Origin: a candidate division CSSED10-310 bacterium
GTDB taxonomy: Bacteria; CSSED10-310; JAFGJC01
Length of the DNA stretch: 50,422 bases
Assembly (NCBI GenBank): GCA_016927905.1
Contig: JAFGLW010000028.1
Location: 1-50,422 of the forward strand
Direction of reading: 5' to 3'
Below are positions 9,111 through 18,583 of the stretch, piece by piece (position 1 is the first letter of the stretch; every line of letters begins with the position of its first letter). Below the pieces are notes generated by a model. It did no database searches. It was given only the letters and a program-made list of their open reading frames with translations, and had not been told where the DNA came from. The position numbers and the translations under genes are program-made.

Positions 9111-9194
9111 GCAAAATTCCCCCGGCCGTTAAAACCTGGAAAATGGTAACGGAGATTTCGGTGTTTTACAAGCGGTTCGTTCTGAACAGGCAGT

Positions 9195-11042
9195 TCAATT
9201 GACGTTTGTGCCGGTATCGAAGGGGTTGTCATCCTGGTTGTCAGGATTGAAGAACGGTAGATGGATCACGTTTTTTAGTGAATCACCGGAGATGGTCACG
9301 ATTTGAGAGCTGTTCCGGAAAGCGGCGTACCGGTTTGTCCCGTCCGGTGTTTCCGCCCCGATCAGGAGAGGCCCCAGGATCTGGTTTTTGAGTTTAATCT
9401 TGATCGAGAGTATTGGCTGATCCAGTCCAAATACCTCCAGGGAAGGCTGGTTTTCCGCAACGATACCGTTCATTTTCAGGTTGTTCACCGCCCAGAAGAT
9501 ATCATCGAGATCCGATTCAGCAATATCGGGATCCTCCGGTTCGACAACCCGCCAGGAATCGCGATCTGGAGAGAAAATGAGACGGGTGTCGTACCGGGCC
9601 AGTTCGATCTGCTCGAGCGCGTCTCTCCTGAAAACCAGGAGATCTTTTTTCCGGAAATCAAATTCGGTTTTCTGAAAACGCCGGATATCGGATTCGGAAA
9701 CGCGGAATACCGAAACGGTACCGGTTGTTTTCAGCCATCGTCCGACGCCGTCCGGCGGGTGACCGCCGGCTGTGATTTCCAGAAATGGATCTGCTTTCCC
9801 TTCCTCATACAGGCTGACTTGAAGATTGATTTCGCCGAAGGATTCCGATCCGTCGCCGATTCCGGTCGCTTTTAGATAGGCCAGATCGGAGAGAATGGAA
9901 CCGATGACGGTTGAATCCGCTTCAAACTGCGACGGTGAGATCATGCGCCATTCGGACTCGCCGTCACGAACCAGATCATACTTCCCGTTTGAATTCACAA
10001 TCGACAAACGTTGAACGGAGTTTCTTTCGAATGAACAGATATCCTTGCTCCGGAAATCGAAGGGATCGGCGGGCAGTTTTTCGATCAGGTCGCGGGAAAC
10101 GGCGAAAACATGGGGGTTGTTTTCGCGGATGGCAAAGAAGAATTTCCCGCTGTCATCTGTTGAGCGGCCGATATGGAGAACGTGGGATGCATCCGAGGGG
10201 GAAAGGAACAGGCGTATCTGTGCCCGGGGTCTGTCCAGGCCGTACTGGTCCGGGTTTTCGCAGGTCTCTGAGATGACCCGGGATATTTGTTGATCGCGAA
10301 GCGCGTACAGAAGATCCGAAATCCTTCCCGTGTCGCCGGGTTGGGGAGTTTCCCCGCCCAGAATCCATTCATCCTGTTTCCTTTCGACCGTCAGATGCGG
10401 CAATTTCTCCGTATTGATTTCCATTCTTCGAACATCGGCTGCGTCGAAATGAAGGATTCTTTTATCCCGGAAATAAAACAGGTCTTTGGTCAGATCTTCC
10501 TTGATGGCGTTGGATACCAGGCAGATATCCGATCCAGCGTCCTTTGATCCGTAAAAGAACTGCCCGGTGGGATTTTCGTTTCCAAGCAGGAAAGACAGTT
10601 CTGTTTTCCCGGGTCCTTTGGTTGTCAGGATCAGCCGGAAAGCGGGGTTTGCCAGTCCGTAAACGGACCGGTCTTCTACCGGAGTGATCGAGCGGTCGCA
10701 GGAGATGTGTGCGATGCGGTCCACCAGGTCGTCGATCTTTGCGGTATCCGCGTCGGTGTGGACCGGATATGCGATCCGCCAGATCAAGTCCGTCTTGGAA
10801 AACTGGAAGCTCATGGCTCCGGATTCACTGTCCGTTCCGAACGGTTCCTCCTGCGGGTCGCCGGAAGCGGTCCGTACGAATTCAAATCCGGTGATATCCG
10901 AAGGATCCAGGCCGGGGAACACCCGTTTGGCTTCAACGGCTTGTTCCGCCCGGTACCGCTCACCGCGGATTTCATAGAAATAATACCAGCCCGCCACCAA
11001 TGCCAGGATGAGAAGCAGCATAATTTGACTTTGCCATCTCAT
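9195..11042 (-). CDS. DUF4340 repeat protein of a Gld-like ABC system
   Basis: 615 residues with a single N-terminal transmembrane helix (residues 7-24), so the bulk is probably periplasmic. DUF4340 repeats are visible: a motif of type F-x-F-R-x-K-D/R-I/L-x-x-F followed by a beta strand recurs three times (FYFRDKRILHF, FDFRSKDICSF, FDFRKKDLLVF), and each unit has an I-x-x-L-x-x-L helix near a Trp-containing strand. The role is unknown; in other genomes DUF4340 genes sit next to GldG-type auxiliary genes, as here. Its ATG shares one base with the stop of the upstream GldG-like gene (TAATG), so it is translationally coupled as the last gene of the ABC operon. Confidence 0.85.
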   Translation of the reverse strand: MRWQSQIMLLLILALVAGWYYFYEIRGERYRAEQAVEAKRVFPGLDPSDITGFEFVRTASGDPQEEPFGTDSESGAMSFQFSKTDLIWRIAYPVHTDADTAKIDDLVDRIAHISCDRSITPVEDRSVYGLANPAFRLILTTKGPGKTELSFLLGNENPTGQFFYGSKDAGSDICLVSNAIKEDLTKDLFYFRDKRILHFDAADVRRMEINTEKLPHLTVERKQDEWILGGETPQPGDTGRISDLLYALRDQQISRVISETCENPDQYGLDRPRAQIRLFLSPSDASHVLHIGRSTDDSGKFFFAIRENNPHVFAVSRDLIEKLPADPFDFRSKDICSFERNSVQRLSIVNSNGKYDLVRDGESEWRMISPSQFEADSTVIGSILSDLAYLKATGIGDGSESFGEINLQVSLYEEGKADPFLEITAGGHPPDGVGRWLKTTGTVSVFRVSESDIRRFQKTEFDFRKKDLLVFRRDALEQIELARYDTRLIFSPDRDSWRVVEPEDPDIAESDLDDIFWAVNNLKMNGIVAENQPSLEVFGLDQPILSIKIKLKNQILGPLLIGAETPDGTNRYAAFRNSSQIVTISGDSLKNVIHLPFFNPDNQDDNPFDTGTNVN

Positions 11043-12409
11043 TATCCGTGCTTCCTCCGGTGGTAAATCCGGGAACCTCCGAATCCCAGAATAATCAGGG
11101 GAATGATCACAACGGGTATCCAGAATGCGGACGCCAGCTGGCCTGCGCTCAGCTGCATCGGCTGGGATATGGGTTCCTTGGGTGGGATCGCGATGAGATC
11201 CTTTTCATCCGCCAGCCAATGGATGGTGTTTAGGATCAGGGCGGTATTGCCCACAGACTGGCTGAGATTGTTATTGACGAAATCGGCGTCTCCGAATACA
11301 GCAATCCGTGTTTCGGGTCCGGACCCATCCGACATTTTGATAGAGACTGCAGCAATGGGAATGGGACCTTTAGTATCGGTTTCAGGATCGAATTCCATCC
11401 GGATCTCATCGGATTCCGAAAGATTACGGTGAGCCCAGCTGTCTTCATGGGTGTTGGCGATGACGTCGATGGTCGTAGCCGGAGGCGGAGGATCGACCGG
11501 ATTGACGCTGCGTGCTATCTGAAACAGGGTGCCGAAGGAGAAATTTTCGGTGATTTCATGAACGGGATAGGATTCGACGATCGGTTGCAGCATGTTCTGG
11601 TACCCGTTGGGATCGATGATAAGATCGTCTCCCGCCTTCAAACCATAATCGGACAGCAGCCCGACGAGTCCCGGGACCGTTTTGGGATCCAGCAGAAACA
11701 GCCCTTCCCCTCCCTGATCCAGAAAATTGCGGATTGCGTCTAGTTCTATTGGATCGAGATCGTTTTGCGGGCCGGCGACAGACAGAATCGAGCATTCCGG
11801 TGGTATTGCTTTGGTTTGAAGCAGATTCAGGCTTTGAACGGAGTAATTCAGGTTTTCCAGGGTCAGTTTCAGGTTGTTCAAACCACGCGCCTCGATTGAT
11901 TCCAGGTCGAGTTCCCCATGAAGGTTCAGAAAACAGATTGTCTTCTTCTCGTCTCCGCCGGTTAATTTCAGAACGGCATTGGTGATTTCCTTCTCGCTTG
12001 GAATCATCACCTTGCGTTCTCGTGATCCGCAGGTCAGAACGGTTGTTGAATAGCTGGTCACGCCGTATCGCCGGGCGGTGAGTATGTCGGAGTCGGGATC
12101 GACGAAGACATACTTGAATTTCGGGCCGGCTTCGGAATACTGGATCAGCAGGTCTCTCATTGTTTCGTAATCCGGATCGCTCTCCCTGTAAAAACTGAAC
12201 GCCTGAACCGTGTCGTCGAGGTTCTCCAGGATTTTAAGTGTTTGATCGGAGAGTGAGTGCCGTTTGTTTTTCGTCAGATCGAATCGATGGTTATGGTTTT
12301 CGGCGATCAACTGGATGAATACCAGGATTGCAATGACGATCAATGTGGAGGTTCCGGTCAGGATACCCCCGGTTGTCCGGTTCTGATTTCTGGTGTTCCC
12401 GGCGGTCAT
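11042..12409 (-). CDS. GldG-like ABC transporter auxiliary substrate-binding protein
   Basis: 455 residues of the ABC-type auxiliary family (ABC_transp_aux, GldG/IFT52-like). An N-terminal helix (about residues 13-33) is followed by HNHRFDLTKNKRHSLSDQT, the hallmark N-terminal block of this family, then a large extracytoplasmic region, and a C-terminal membrane helix (IPVVIIPLIILGFGG) with a basic tail. In Bacteroidetes GldG works with GldA and GldF in gliding; here the substrate is unknown. The ATG at 12409 is chosen because GGAGGGG ends 6 bases before it and it lies 2 bases after the permease stop. A start at 12424 would overlap the permease gene. Confidence 0.85.
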   Translation of the reverse strand: MTAGNTRNQNRTTGGILTGTSTLIVIAILVFIQLIAENHNHRFDLTKNKRHSLSDQTLKILENLDDTVQAFSFYRESDPDYETMRDLLIQYSEAGPKFKYVFVDPDSDILTARRYGVTSYSTTVLTCGSRERKVMIPSEKEITNAVLKLTGGDEKKTICFLNLHGELDLESIEARGLNNLKLTLENLNYSVQSLNLLQTKAIPPECSILSVAGPQNDLDPIELDAIRNFLDQGGEGLFLLDPKTVPGLVGLLSDYGLKAGDDLIIDPNGYQNMLQPIVESYPVHEITENFSFGTLFQIARSVNPVDPPPPATTIDVIANTHEDSWAHRNLSESDEIRMEFDPETDTKGPIPIAAVSIKMSDGSGPETRIAVFGDADFVNNNLSQSVGNTALILNTIHWLADEKDLIAIPPKEPISQPMQLSAGQLASAFWIPVVIIPLIILGFGGSRIYHRRKHG

Positions 12410-12411
12410 GA

Positions 12412-13182
12412 TTATCCCCTCCATTTTTTGGACAGCAGGACCCGGTTGGTCAGAAACAGAAACAAGACCGTGACGGAAAGGAAATAGATGATGTCTTTCG
12501 AGTTAAGAATACCCTGGGTCAGGGGATCATAATGCTCAATAATCGAAAGATATTGCAGTACCGTGCTCATCGTTCCGGTTCCGGGCGGGCTGATCCAGCC
12601 GACGATCCAGAAGGTCAGGTTCAAACCGAAAGCCAGAAGCGCGGCGATGATCTGGTTTTCGGTTGTGGAGGATGCAAAGGTTCCAACTGCGATGAATGAA
12701 GCGCCCATCAGGAAACAGCCGAGATATGCGGTTATCATCGGTCCGGTTTCCGGTTCGCTGACGGCATACAGGAATACCGGAAACACAAGTGTCAGCAGAA
12801 GAATGACCACGAAAAACGTCAGGGTTGCCGAGAATTTCCCCAGGATCACTTCCGAGTCTCTCACCGGATAACTCAGAAGCAGTTCGATGGTTCCGGATCG
12901 TTTCTCTTCGGCGAAAAGCCGCATGGTCAAGGCGGGGATCATGAACATCAGAATCACTGAAATATTGGCGAATAGTGGTCGGATCAGGTCGTCCGTCAGG
13001 TTCATGCTTCGAATCATGTACGGGTCCTGAAACATTCCGAAGGAGTTCTGATAATACCAGAGCAGATTGGAGTAAAACAGGATTCCCGTGATGATGAGAA
13101 AGATGGCGAGGACCACGTAGGCGACGGGTGAAACAAAGAAGGATGCGAATTCACGCTTGAACAGGGTCCACCAGGTTTTCAT
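12412..13182 (-). CDS. ABC-2 type permease (GldF-like)
   Basis: 256 residues with about six membrane helices and the ABC-2 permease arrangement. It opens with TLFKREFASFFVSPVAYVV, the typical start of GldF/NosY-type permeases, with a later AEEKRSGTIELLLSYPV coupling segment that contacts the ATPase. It overlaps the upstream ATPase gene by four bases (ATGA), so the two are translationally coupled. It should form the membrane part of an exporter or envelope-tension machine with the ATPase; substrate unknown. Confidence 0.9.
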   Translation of the reverse strand: MKTWWTLFKREFASFFVSPVAYVVLAIFLIITGILFYSNLLWYYQNSFGMFQDPYMIRSMNLTDDLIRPLFANISVILMFMIPALTMRLFAEEKRSGTIELLLSYPVRDSEVILGKFSATLTFFVVILLLTLVFPVFLYAVSEPETGPMITAYLGCFLMGASFIAVGTFASSTTENQIIAALLAFGLNLTFWIVGWISPPGTGTMSTVLQYLSIIEHYDPLTQGILNSKDIIYFLSVTVLFLFLTNRVLLSKKWRG

Positions 13183-14132
13183 ACCGACGGCTCCTCTTCT
13201 TCCCGGGTCACCAGCTTGATGAAGATATCCTCCAGGCTGAGACTCGTACTGCGCAGTTCCAGCAATTCCCAGCGGTTCGAGATGATCTTTTCGGCCAGTC
13301 TGCTGCGGATATCTTCAGTCTGGGAAACTTCAACATTGAAACTCAGCATGGAATCGAGAAAATCATCTCGGCATTCGACTTTCAAGACACCCGGAACCGA
13401 TTGGAGAACGGCCGTGATTTGTTCCGCCGGCCCCCGGACACCCAGCATGATCTGAGAATGTTTGGTCAGGCTGCGGTTCAGGTTTTCGGGTGTATCGACC
13501 GCGATGAGTTTTCCTTCGTTCAGTATGATCACGCGTTCACAGATCATGGAAACCTCGGGAAGAATGTGTGTGGACAGGATGACGGTGCGATTCCCACCCA
13601 GGTTTTTAATCAGATTCCGTATTTCGATGATCTGTTTGGGATCCAGACCCTCAGTTGGTTCGTCCATGATCAGGATGTCGGGATCACCGATCAGGGCCTG
13701 GGCCAGTCCGACACGCTGGCGGTATCCTTTGGATAGTTTTCCGATGATTCTGTTCCGGACCTGATCCAGGCCGCAGTCTTCGATCACAGATCCGATTCGC
13801 CGTTTTCCTTCCGGTCCGGTCATGCCCTTGATGGTCGAAATGAACCTAAGGTAATCCCGAACATACATATCTCTGTATATGGGAGCGGATTCGGGCAGAT
13901 ATCCGATTTTCCGTCGGGCCTGGAGAGATTGTCTCTGGATGTCGAAACCGGCGATCCGGGCGGTTCCGGACGTCGGAGTCAGAAACCCGGTCAATATTCT
14001 CATGGCGGTTGTTTTTCCGGCTCCGTTGGGTCCCAGAAAACCCAGGATTTCACCCTTTTTGACCCTGAATGAAATCCGGTTCAAAGCGGTAGTGACACCA
14101 AAATTTTTCGTCAATTCTTCCACTTCAATCAT
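13179..14132 (-). CDS. ABC transporter ATP-binding protein (GldA/CcmA-like)
   Basis: 317-residue ATPase. Walker A is GPNGAGKTT (34-42), the signature is LSKGYRQ (133-139, a Gly-Tyr variant common in this subfamily), Walker B is ILIMDEP (153-159) and the switch His is in STHILPE. About 90 residues after the nucleotide-binding core form the regulatory C-terminal domain found in ABC-2 ATPases. It is the first gene of an operon of four: ATPase, permease, GldG-like, DUF4340. A candidate promoter lies about 50 bases upstream. Confidence 0.93.
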   Translation of the reverse strand: MIEVEELTKNFGVTTALNRISFRVKKGEILGFLGPNGAGKTTAMRILTGFLTPTSGTARIAGFDIQRQSLQARRKIGYLPESAPIYRDMYVRDYLRFISTIKGMTGPEGKRRIGSVIEDCGLDQVRNRIIGKLSKGYRQRVGLAQALIGDPDILIMDEPTEGLDPKQIIEIRNLIKNLGGNRTVILSTHILPEVSMICERVIILNEGKLIAVDTPENLNRSLTKHSQIMLGVRGPAEQITAVLQSVPGVLKVECRDDFLDSMLSFNVEVSQTEDIRSRLAEKIISNRWELLELRSTSLSLEDIFIKLVTREEEEPSV

Positions 14133-14181
14133 ACGAGCATCTCCCGAAAAAGCGTCTGGTCAGCTGAAAACGAGACCTAAC

Positions 14182-14208
14182 AATATACCGAACGTAAAAC
14201 GATGTAAA
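14182..14208 (-). promoter_or_regulatory. Candidate sigma70-type promoter of the Gld-like ABC operon
   Basis: On the minus strand TTTACA (14203-14208) is followed by TATATT (14182-14187) with a 15-base spacer, shorter than the usual 16-18. Shifting the -10 to TATTGT gives 17. The site lies 50 bases upstream of the ATPase start in the only gap able to serve this operon. Confidence 0.4.
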
Positions 14209-14263
14209 TTACAGGATCACGGGATGAACCGGCTCATCACGTGATCGCCGATGATCGCCGATT

Positions 14264-15745
14264 TCAGGATTTGGAAATCTTCACGGCAACGAATATTTTT
14301 GAATCTCCCCGCCGGATGTACAGCACGGCGCTTTCACCCGGTGCCAGTTTTTTCACCGCATCCTGGTACTGTTTCACGGAAGAAATCTTCTCCTGGTTGA
14401 ACTCCAGAATGATATCACCCCGTCTCAATCCCGCCCGGTCGGACGGACTTCCGGATTCGACATTGGAGATCAGGATACCTTCGATTTTTTCAATACCCAG
14501 CTCCCTGGCGATTTCAGGTGTCAAATCCTGCACGGTCATTCCCAGATCGATGAAGACGCCGGACTGGGTCTTGATCTGGGATGGGTTTTCAGGTCGCTCA
14601 CCCAGTTTGACCTGAATGTTTTTTTCCTTGTTCCCGCGGATCAGATCGATTTGAAATTTCTTGCCCACCGGAGATGCGGCGACCATCTGGGACAGGTGAG
14701 ATGAATTCCTGATTTCCGTGCCATCAAACCGGATGATGACATCCTGAACCTTGATGCCGGCTCTGTCGGCCGGGCCGTCTTCGATAATTTCCGCAACCAG
14801 CGCTCCCTTTGTGGACGGGAGATTCAATGAATTCGCCAGCTCCTCGCTCAATGACTGAATGGTGACTCCCAGCCAGCCCCGGGTGACGGTTCCCGTTTCC
14901 TTCAACTGGGTGACAAGCGGAAGGATCAGGTTGATGGGTATGGAAAATCCGATGCCTGCGGACTGTCCGGTACGGGAATAGATAACCGAGTTGATACCCA
15001 CAAGTTCCCCCTGGACATTCAGGAGGGGTCCGCCGGAGTTGCCCGGATTGATGGAGGCGTCCGTCTGGATGAAATCCTGATAGGGCAGCTCATTCTGGGG
15101 CATGATCGTCGATCTTCCCTTGGCGCTGACCACGCCCACGGTAACGGTGTGTCCCAGCCCGAACGGATTGCCGATGGCCATCACCCAATCCCCCGCCTCC
15201 AGCTTGTCGGAATCCCCGAATGGAATGGTTGCCAGCGTCTGTTCGGCTTCGATCTTCAGAAGGGCGATATCGGTCATGGAATCCGTTCCGACAATTTCAG
15301 CCTCGTAAGTTTTACCATCCAGGGTGTTGACCTGGATTTCATCGACTTCCTCCACGACATGGTTGTTGGTCAGTATATACCCGGACTCTTCAATGACGAC
15401 CCCGGAACCCAGACTCTGAACCTTCTGATTTCGAGGTTCGTTGAAAAAACGGTGAAAAAAATCATCACCGAACAGGTCGTCGAAAGGGGATCTCCACGGC
15501 TGCATGTTGGGCGGGATGTTGCGTTTGAATATTTTGGTGGTGGCGATGTTCACTACGGCCGGGCTTTCCCGTTTGGCGATTTCCCTGAACGTTCCGAATG
15601 TGAACGGAGCTTCATCCGAAACCGCTGCAGTGGTTTTATCATCGGATTGTGAATCGAAAAATACGGCATACAGCGGAAATCCGGATGCCAGAATGGAAAA
15701 CAGAATCGTACCGGCAAAAATTTTAAAGTATCGAACCCTGCTCAT
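14264..15745 (-). CDS. htrA: HtrA/DegQ-type periplasmic serine protease
   Basis: 493 residues, the length usual for DegP/DegQ. An N-terminal signal or anchor helix (8-29) is followed by a trypsin-like domain with catalytic His129 (TNNHVVE), Asp159 (MTDIALLK) and Ser237 (NPGNSGGP), then PDZ1 (about 290-385) and PDZ2 (about 395-490, ending in RRGDSKIFVAVKI). It should degrade or refold damaged envelope proteins. The acidic/aromatic linker at 80-105 (PWRSPFDDLFGDDFFHRFF) corresponds to the LA loop region. AAAGGAG sits 6 bases before the ATG. It lies 94 bases after the Wzy-like gene on the same strand; no terminator was seen in that gap. Confidence 0.96.
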   Translation of the reverse strand: MSRVRYFKIFAGTILFSILASGFPLYAVFFDSQSDDKTTAAVSDEAPFTFGTFREIAKRESPAVVNIATTKIFKRNIPPNMQPWRSPFDDLFGDDFFHRFFNEPRNQKVQSLGSGVVIEESGYILTNNHVVEEVDEIQVNTLDGKTYEAEIVGTDSMTDIALLKIEAEQTLATIPFGDSDKLEAGDWVMAIGNPFGLGHTVTVGVVSAKGRSTIMPQNELPYQDFIQTDASINPGNSGGPLLNVQGELVGINSVIYSRTGQSAGIGFSIPINLILPLVTQLKETGTVTRGWLGVTIQSLSEELANSLNLPSTKGALVAEIIEDGPADRAGIKVQDVIIRFDGTEIRNSSHLSQMVAASPVGKKFQIDLIRGNKEKNIQVKLGERPENPSQIKTQSGVFIDLGMTVQDLTPEIARELGIEKIEGILISNVESGSPSDRAGLRRGDIILEFNQEKISSVKQYQDAVKKLAPGESAVLYIRRGDSKIFVAVKISKS

Positions 15746-15839
15746 TGTTTACTCCTTTGTAAATGATGCCGTTTCCGCTCAACACACACCCCGTAATACG
15801 CGCTTTTCGCCCTGGAAGTTCCCTGAAAACCGCACCGGC

Positions 15840-17186
15840 TTACAGGGCTTCCTCCGGAATTCTGCCCGGCTCCGTTTCACCCGATCCCGGGATGATCAGT
15901 CGATGGAGACCGGCGATGCAGGCTAATAAGTACCAGAACAGCAGGGCGATCTCATTTTCATAACGGTACGTTGTCAGGCTGTACATCACGAATACGGTCA
16001 AGCTTCCCATGATACCCAGAAGGTGACCTTCATATTCCGGACCGGGATGTTTCCGGATCAACCGGAAGATGGTGACGCCGGCCGTGATCAGTATGACCCC
16101 GAAGGCGGACAATCCGAGCAATCCGAGTTCAACCGTCATCTGCATGTAGAGATTGTGAGCATTCTCGAATACGATACCGGACGACCGTGAATAGATGTAA
16201 TCCGGGTAGATTCTAAAAAATATCCGGCTGCCGTATCCCGCACCCAGGATTGGACGCTCGCGGATCATGTCCATCGCGCTCTGCCAGAGCCAGGCGCGAT
16301 CCCCGAAGGTCGTGTTGTCCTGAAAATCCCGGATCAGGAACATGGATTGAGCTCGATCCAGAATCTGAGCGGGCAGAAACCATGGGATGATGAATATGAC
16401 GATCATGAGAATCACGAACATCCTGCGGTCTTTCACGGCGGTGAGGAGAAACAAGGCCGTCAGGGTGCTGATCCACGAACCCCGTGAGAGTGTCATCAGC
16501 ATGAATGCGATCGATACCGCCATCACCACTCCCAGAAGAACCGCTTTCCACCATCCCCGGATAACCATGAATCTCCCAAGAGCAATGGGAAACAGCATGG
16601 ATGTGAAAAAGGCGGCACGGCCGAAACTGCCGAAATAGGATATCGCTCGGGTTGATTTGATCAGGGAGCCTTCCAGGTATCCAAACAGGCCCACCACCGA
16701 TGCAATGGACAGCGAAATCAGCATCGTGATCAGCAACCGGTTCACATAACGCTGGCTGTTCATGTTGGCGGTGACCAGATAAAATATTACCAGGCATTTC
16801 AGGAATTCACTCATGAGTGTTTCAATTGAATAGTGCACATCGATCGATGTGAAAGTCTTCAAAAGAATGATTATGGAGTAACAGAGGATGGGAATATCGA
16901 AAACGGTTCGTTTCAAAGGATTTGAACCGGTCAGCGTGCCTTCGGCGATTGTCCCGGTCACCGCGAGGACCAGGAGAATCGATTGCAGCGCCGCAGTATG
17001 CGGGATCGACATAATGAGCAGAAAAGCCACCAGAGACGCGCGGGTGACCCGTTCGACCGTCCAAAGAACATTTTCTCTGTCCATCCGCTTCATTCTGGGC
17101 AGCAATACGTCTTGAGTCAAGGGCGAATCCATATTGTTCGGAACCGTCATATCTGGTAGCGTGTAGGCGGTTGAGAGCACATGCAT
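15840..17186 (-). CDS. O-antigen ligase/polymerase (Wzy_C family) membrane protein
   Basis: About 448 residues with ten or more hydrophobic helices. The Wzy_C/WaaL region is recognisable: MTLSRGSWI in a helix end, then a large periplasmic loop with DRAWLWQSAMDMIRERPILG, GAGYGSR and NAHNLYMQMTVELGLLG; the Arg and His in this loop are the residues implicated in undecaprenyl-linked glycan transfer. It would polymerise or ligate repeat units at the periplasmic face. The start is uncertain: ATG at 17186, 17150 or 17132 and a TTG at 17195 are all in frame, none with a clear Shine-Dalgarno sequence. It runs divergently from the rest of the polysaccharide block with almost no space between. Confidence 0.85.
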   Translation of the reverse strand: MHVLSTAYTLPDMTVPNNMDSPLTQDVLLPRMKRMDRENVLWTVERVTRASLVAFLLIMSIPHTAALQSILLVLAVTGTIAEGTLTGSNPLKRTVFDIPILCYSIIILLKTFTSIDVHYSIETLMSEFLKCLVIFYLVTANMNSQRYVNRLLITMLISLSIASVVGLFGYLEGSLIKSTRAISYFGSFGRAAFFTSMLFPIALGRFMVIRGWWKAVLLGVVMAVSIAFMLMTLSRGSWISTLTALFLLTAVKDRRMFVILMIVIFIIPWFLPAQILDRAQSMFLIRDFQDNTTFGDRAWLWQSAMDMIRERPILGAGYGSRIFFRIYPDYIYSRSSGIVFENAHNLYMQMTVELGLLGLSAFGVILITAGVTIFRLIRKHPGPEYEGHLLGIMGSLTVFVMYSLTTYRYENEIALLFWYLLACIAGLHRLIIPGSGETEPGRIPEEAL

Positions 17187-17197
17187 GAAGGCCAACC

Positions 17198-18583
17198 GTG
17201 AATAATCAACGCTTCCGGAACATGCTCAGCATCGATTCGGTGCTGATTCTTTTTTTCGTGTCCATCGGTGTGGAAATGATCGTTCCATACGTGCTGGATC
17301 AACTCGATTTTCACAATTCCCTGGAATATCTGCCCTGGTTGGAACCGGTTTTAGCACCCGGATCAGGCGATCATCCGCTGGCGGTTCTTGACAACCGATT
17401 CGTTCCACTCAAACTCCTGATCCGAAGCATTTCGGCCGGACTGGCACTCGGGTATGTTTTCGCAGGCCTGAGCGGCCGCCGGAACCTGATCCGCGCCCTA
17501 CTTTTGTATCTGTTGATCGCCGTGAATATTTTGATACCGGGCATGCTGTTGGTGGCAGCCCGGATATCTGCGGACAATCATGCGCTCGCTCACGACGGCG
17601 GCGTGATTCAGATTGAAGAAGCCATGAAATATCTCCTCGAAGGCAGGGATCCCTACCATGAGAATTACCTGGGAACACCTCTCGAGAACTGGAGGGGATT
17701 TACAAATAATATCGTCCACCATCTGCCCTACATGCCCGGATCGTTTGCATACAGCATACCTGTCTACCTTCTGTGGAAACAGGCATTCGGCTGGTATGAT
17801 CAGAGAATCGTCCATCTCCTTGTTTTCATCTGTTCATTCTTTTTCATGCACCGGACCATCGATCGGTTTTCACGGCGGATGACCGCCATGGCGGTTTTTG
17901 CGTTCAACCCGCTGTTCACACGGATGTTTTTTCTGGGAGCCAACGATATTCTGATCCTCTTTCTGCTGCTGGGTTCGGTTTATTATCTCATGTCCGGTCG
18001 ATACCGGATGGGATTTGCCTGGCTGAGCCTGGCGGGAGCGATCAAGCAGTTCGCATGGTTTTTCGTACCCTTTCTCGTTCTGTTCGCTCTGGTTCAGCCA
18101 TCCCGTAAATTCATGGGATATCGGTTCCGGTTCATCCAGGCGTTCTGGTGGTTCCTGCCGGGAACACTCATTTTCCTGGGAACCGTCCTGCCCTTTCTAT
18201 TCTGGCACCCCGTCGATTTTGTCCGGGACACCTGGCTTTATGGTTCAGGCGGTTTGAAGACAAGTTATCCCATCCAGGGATTTCATGGTTTTGGTTTTGC
18301 TACTTTCCTGTTGTTTTTTCGATGGATTCCCGATGGGAACGTCATGTTTCCCTTCTTCTGGTTCCAGCTTTTATTCTGTCTGCCTGTTCTGGCTCTGTTC
18401 ATCCGTCTGCAGCTGCGATCGAACGAAATGCCCTCCGCCATTCTGTTTTCGGCGACGCTGCTGGGTGTATTTCTGTATTTTTCAAGATATTTTAACGGTA
18501 ATTTCCTGGGATTTGTCCTTTTCTGGCCGGTGTATGCCTGGGCTGTTTCGTCAAACGAACCGGAATCCGGAGACGGAAGCTGA
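17198..18583 (+). CDS. GT87/DUF2029-like membrane glycosyltransferase
   Basis: 461 residues, about ten membrane helices. After the third helix an extracytoplasmic segment has EEAMKYLLEGRDPYHENY, the L-x-G-x-D-P-Y pattern of GT87-type polyprenol-phosphate mannosyltransferase-like proteins. Later helices carry NPLFTRMFFLGANDILILF and AGAIKQFAWFFVPF, the typical Asn/Asp and Lys-containing helix ends of that group. The GTG start at 17198 has GAAGG six bases upstream; ATG at 17222 is an alternative. The stop shares a base with the asnB start (TGATG), so this gene leads a coupled four-gene operon for a surface polysaccharide. Confidence 0.75.
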   Translation: MNNQRFRNMLSIDSVLILFFVSIGVEMIVPYVLDQLDFHNSLEYLPWLEPVLAPGSGDHPLAVLDNRFVPLKLLIRSISAGLALGYVFAGLSGRRNLIRALLLYLLIAVNILIPGMLLVAARISADNHALAHDGGVIQIEEAMKYLLEGRDPYHENYLGTPLENWRGFTNNIVHHLPYMPGSFAYSIPVYLLWKQAFGWYDQRIVHLLVFICSFFFMHRTIDRFSRRMTAMAVFAFNPLFTRMFFLGANDILILFLLLGSVYYLMSGRYRMGFAWLSLAGAIKQFAWFFVPFLVLFALVQPSRKFMGYRFRFIQAFWWFLPGTLIFLGTVLPFLFWHPVDFVRDTWLYGSGGLKTSYPIQGFHGFGFATFLLFFRWIPDGNVMFPFFWFQLLFCLPVLALFIRLQLRSNEMPSAILFSATLLGVFLYFSRYFNGNFLGFVLFWPVYAWAVSSNEPESGDGS

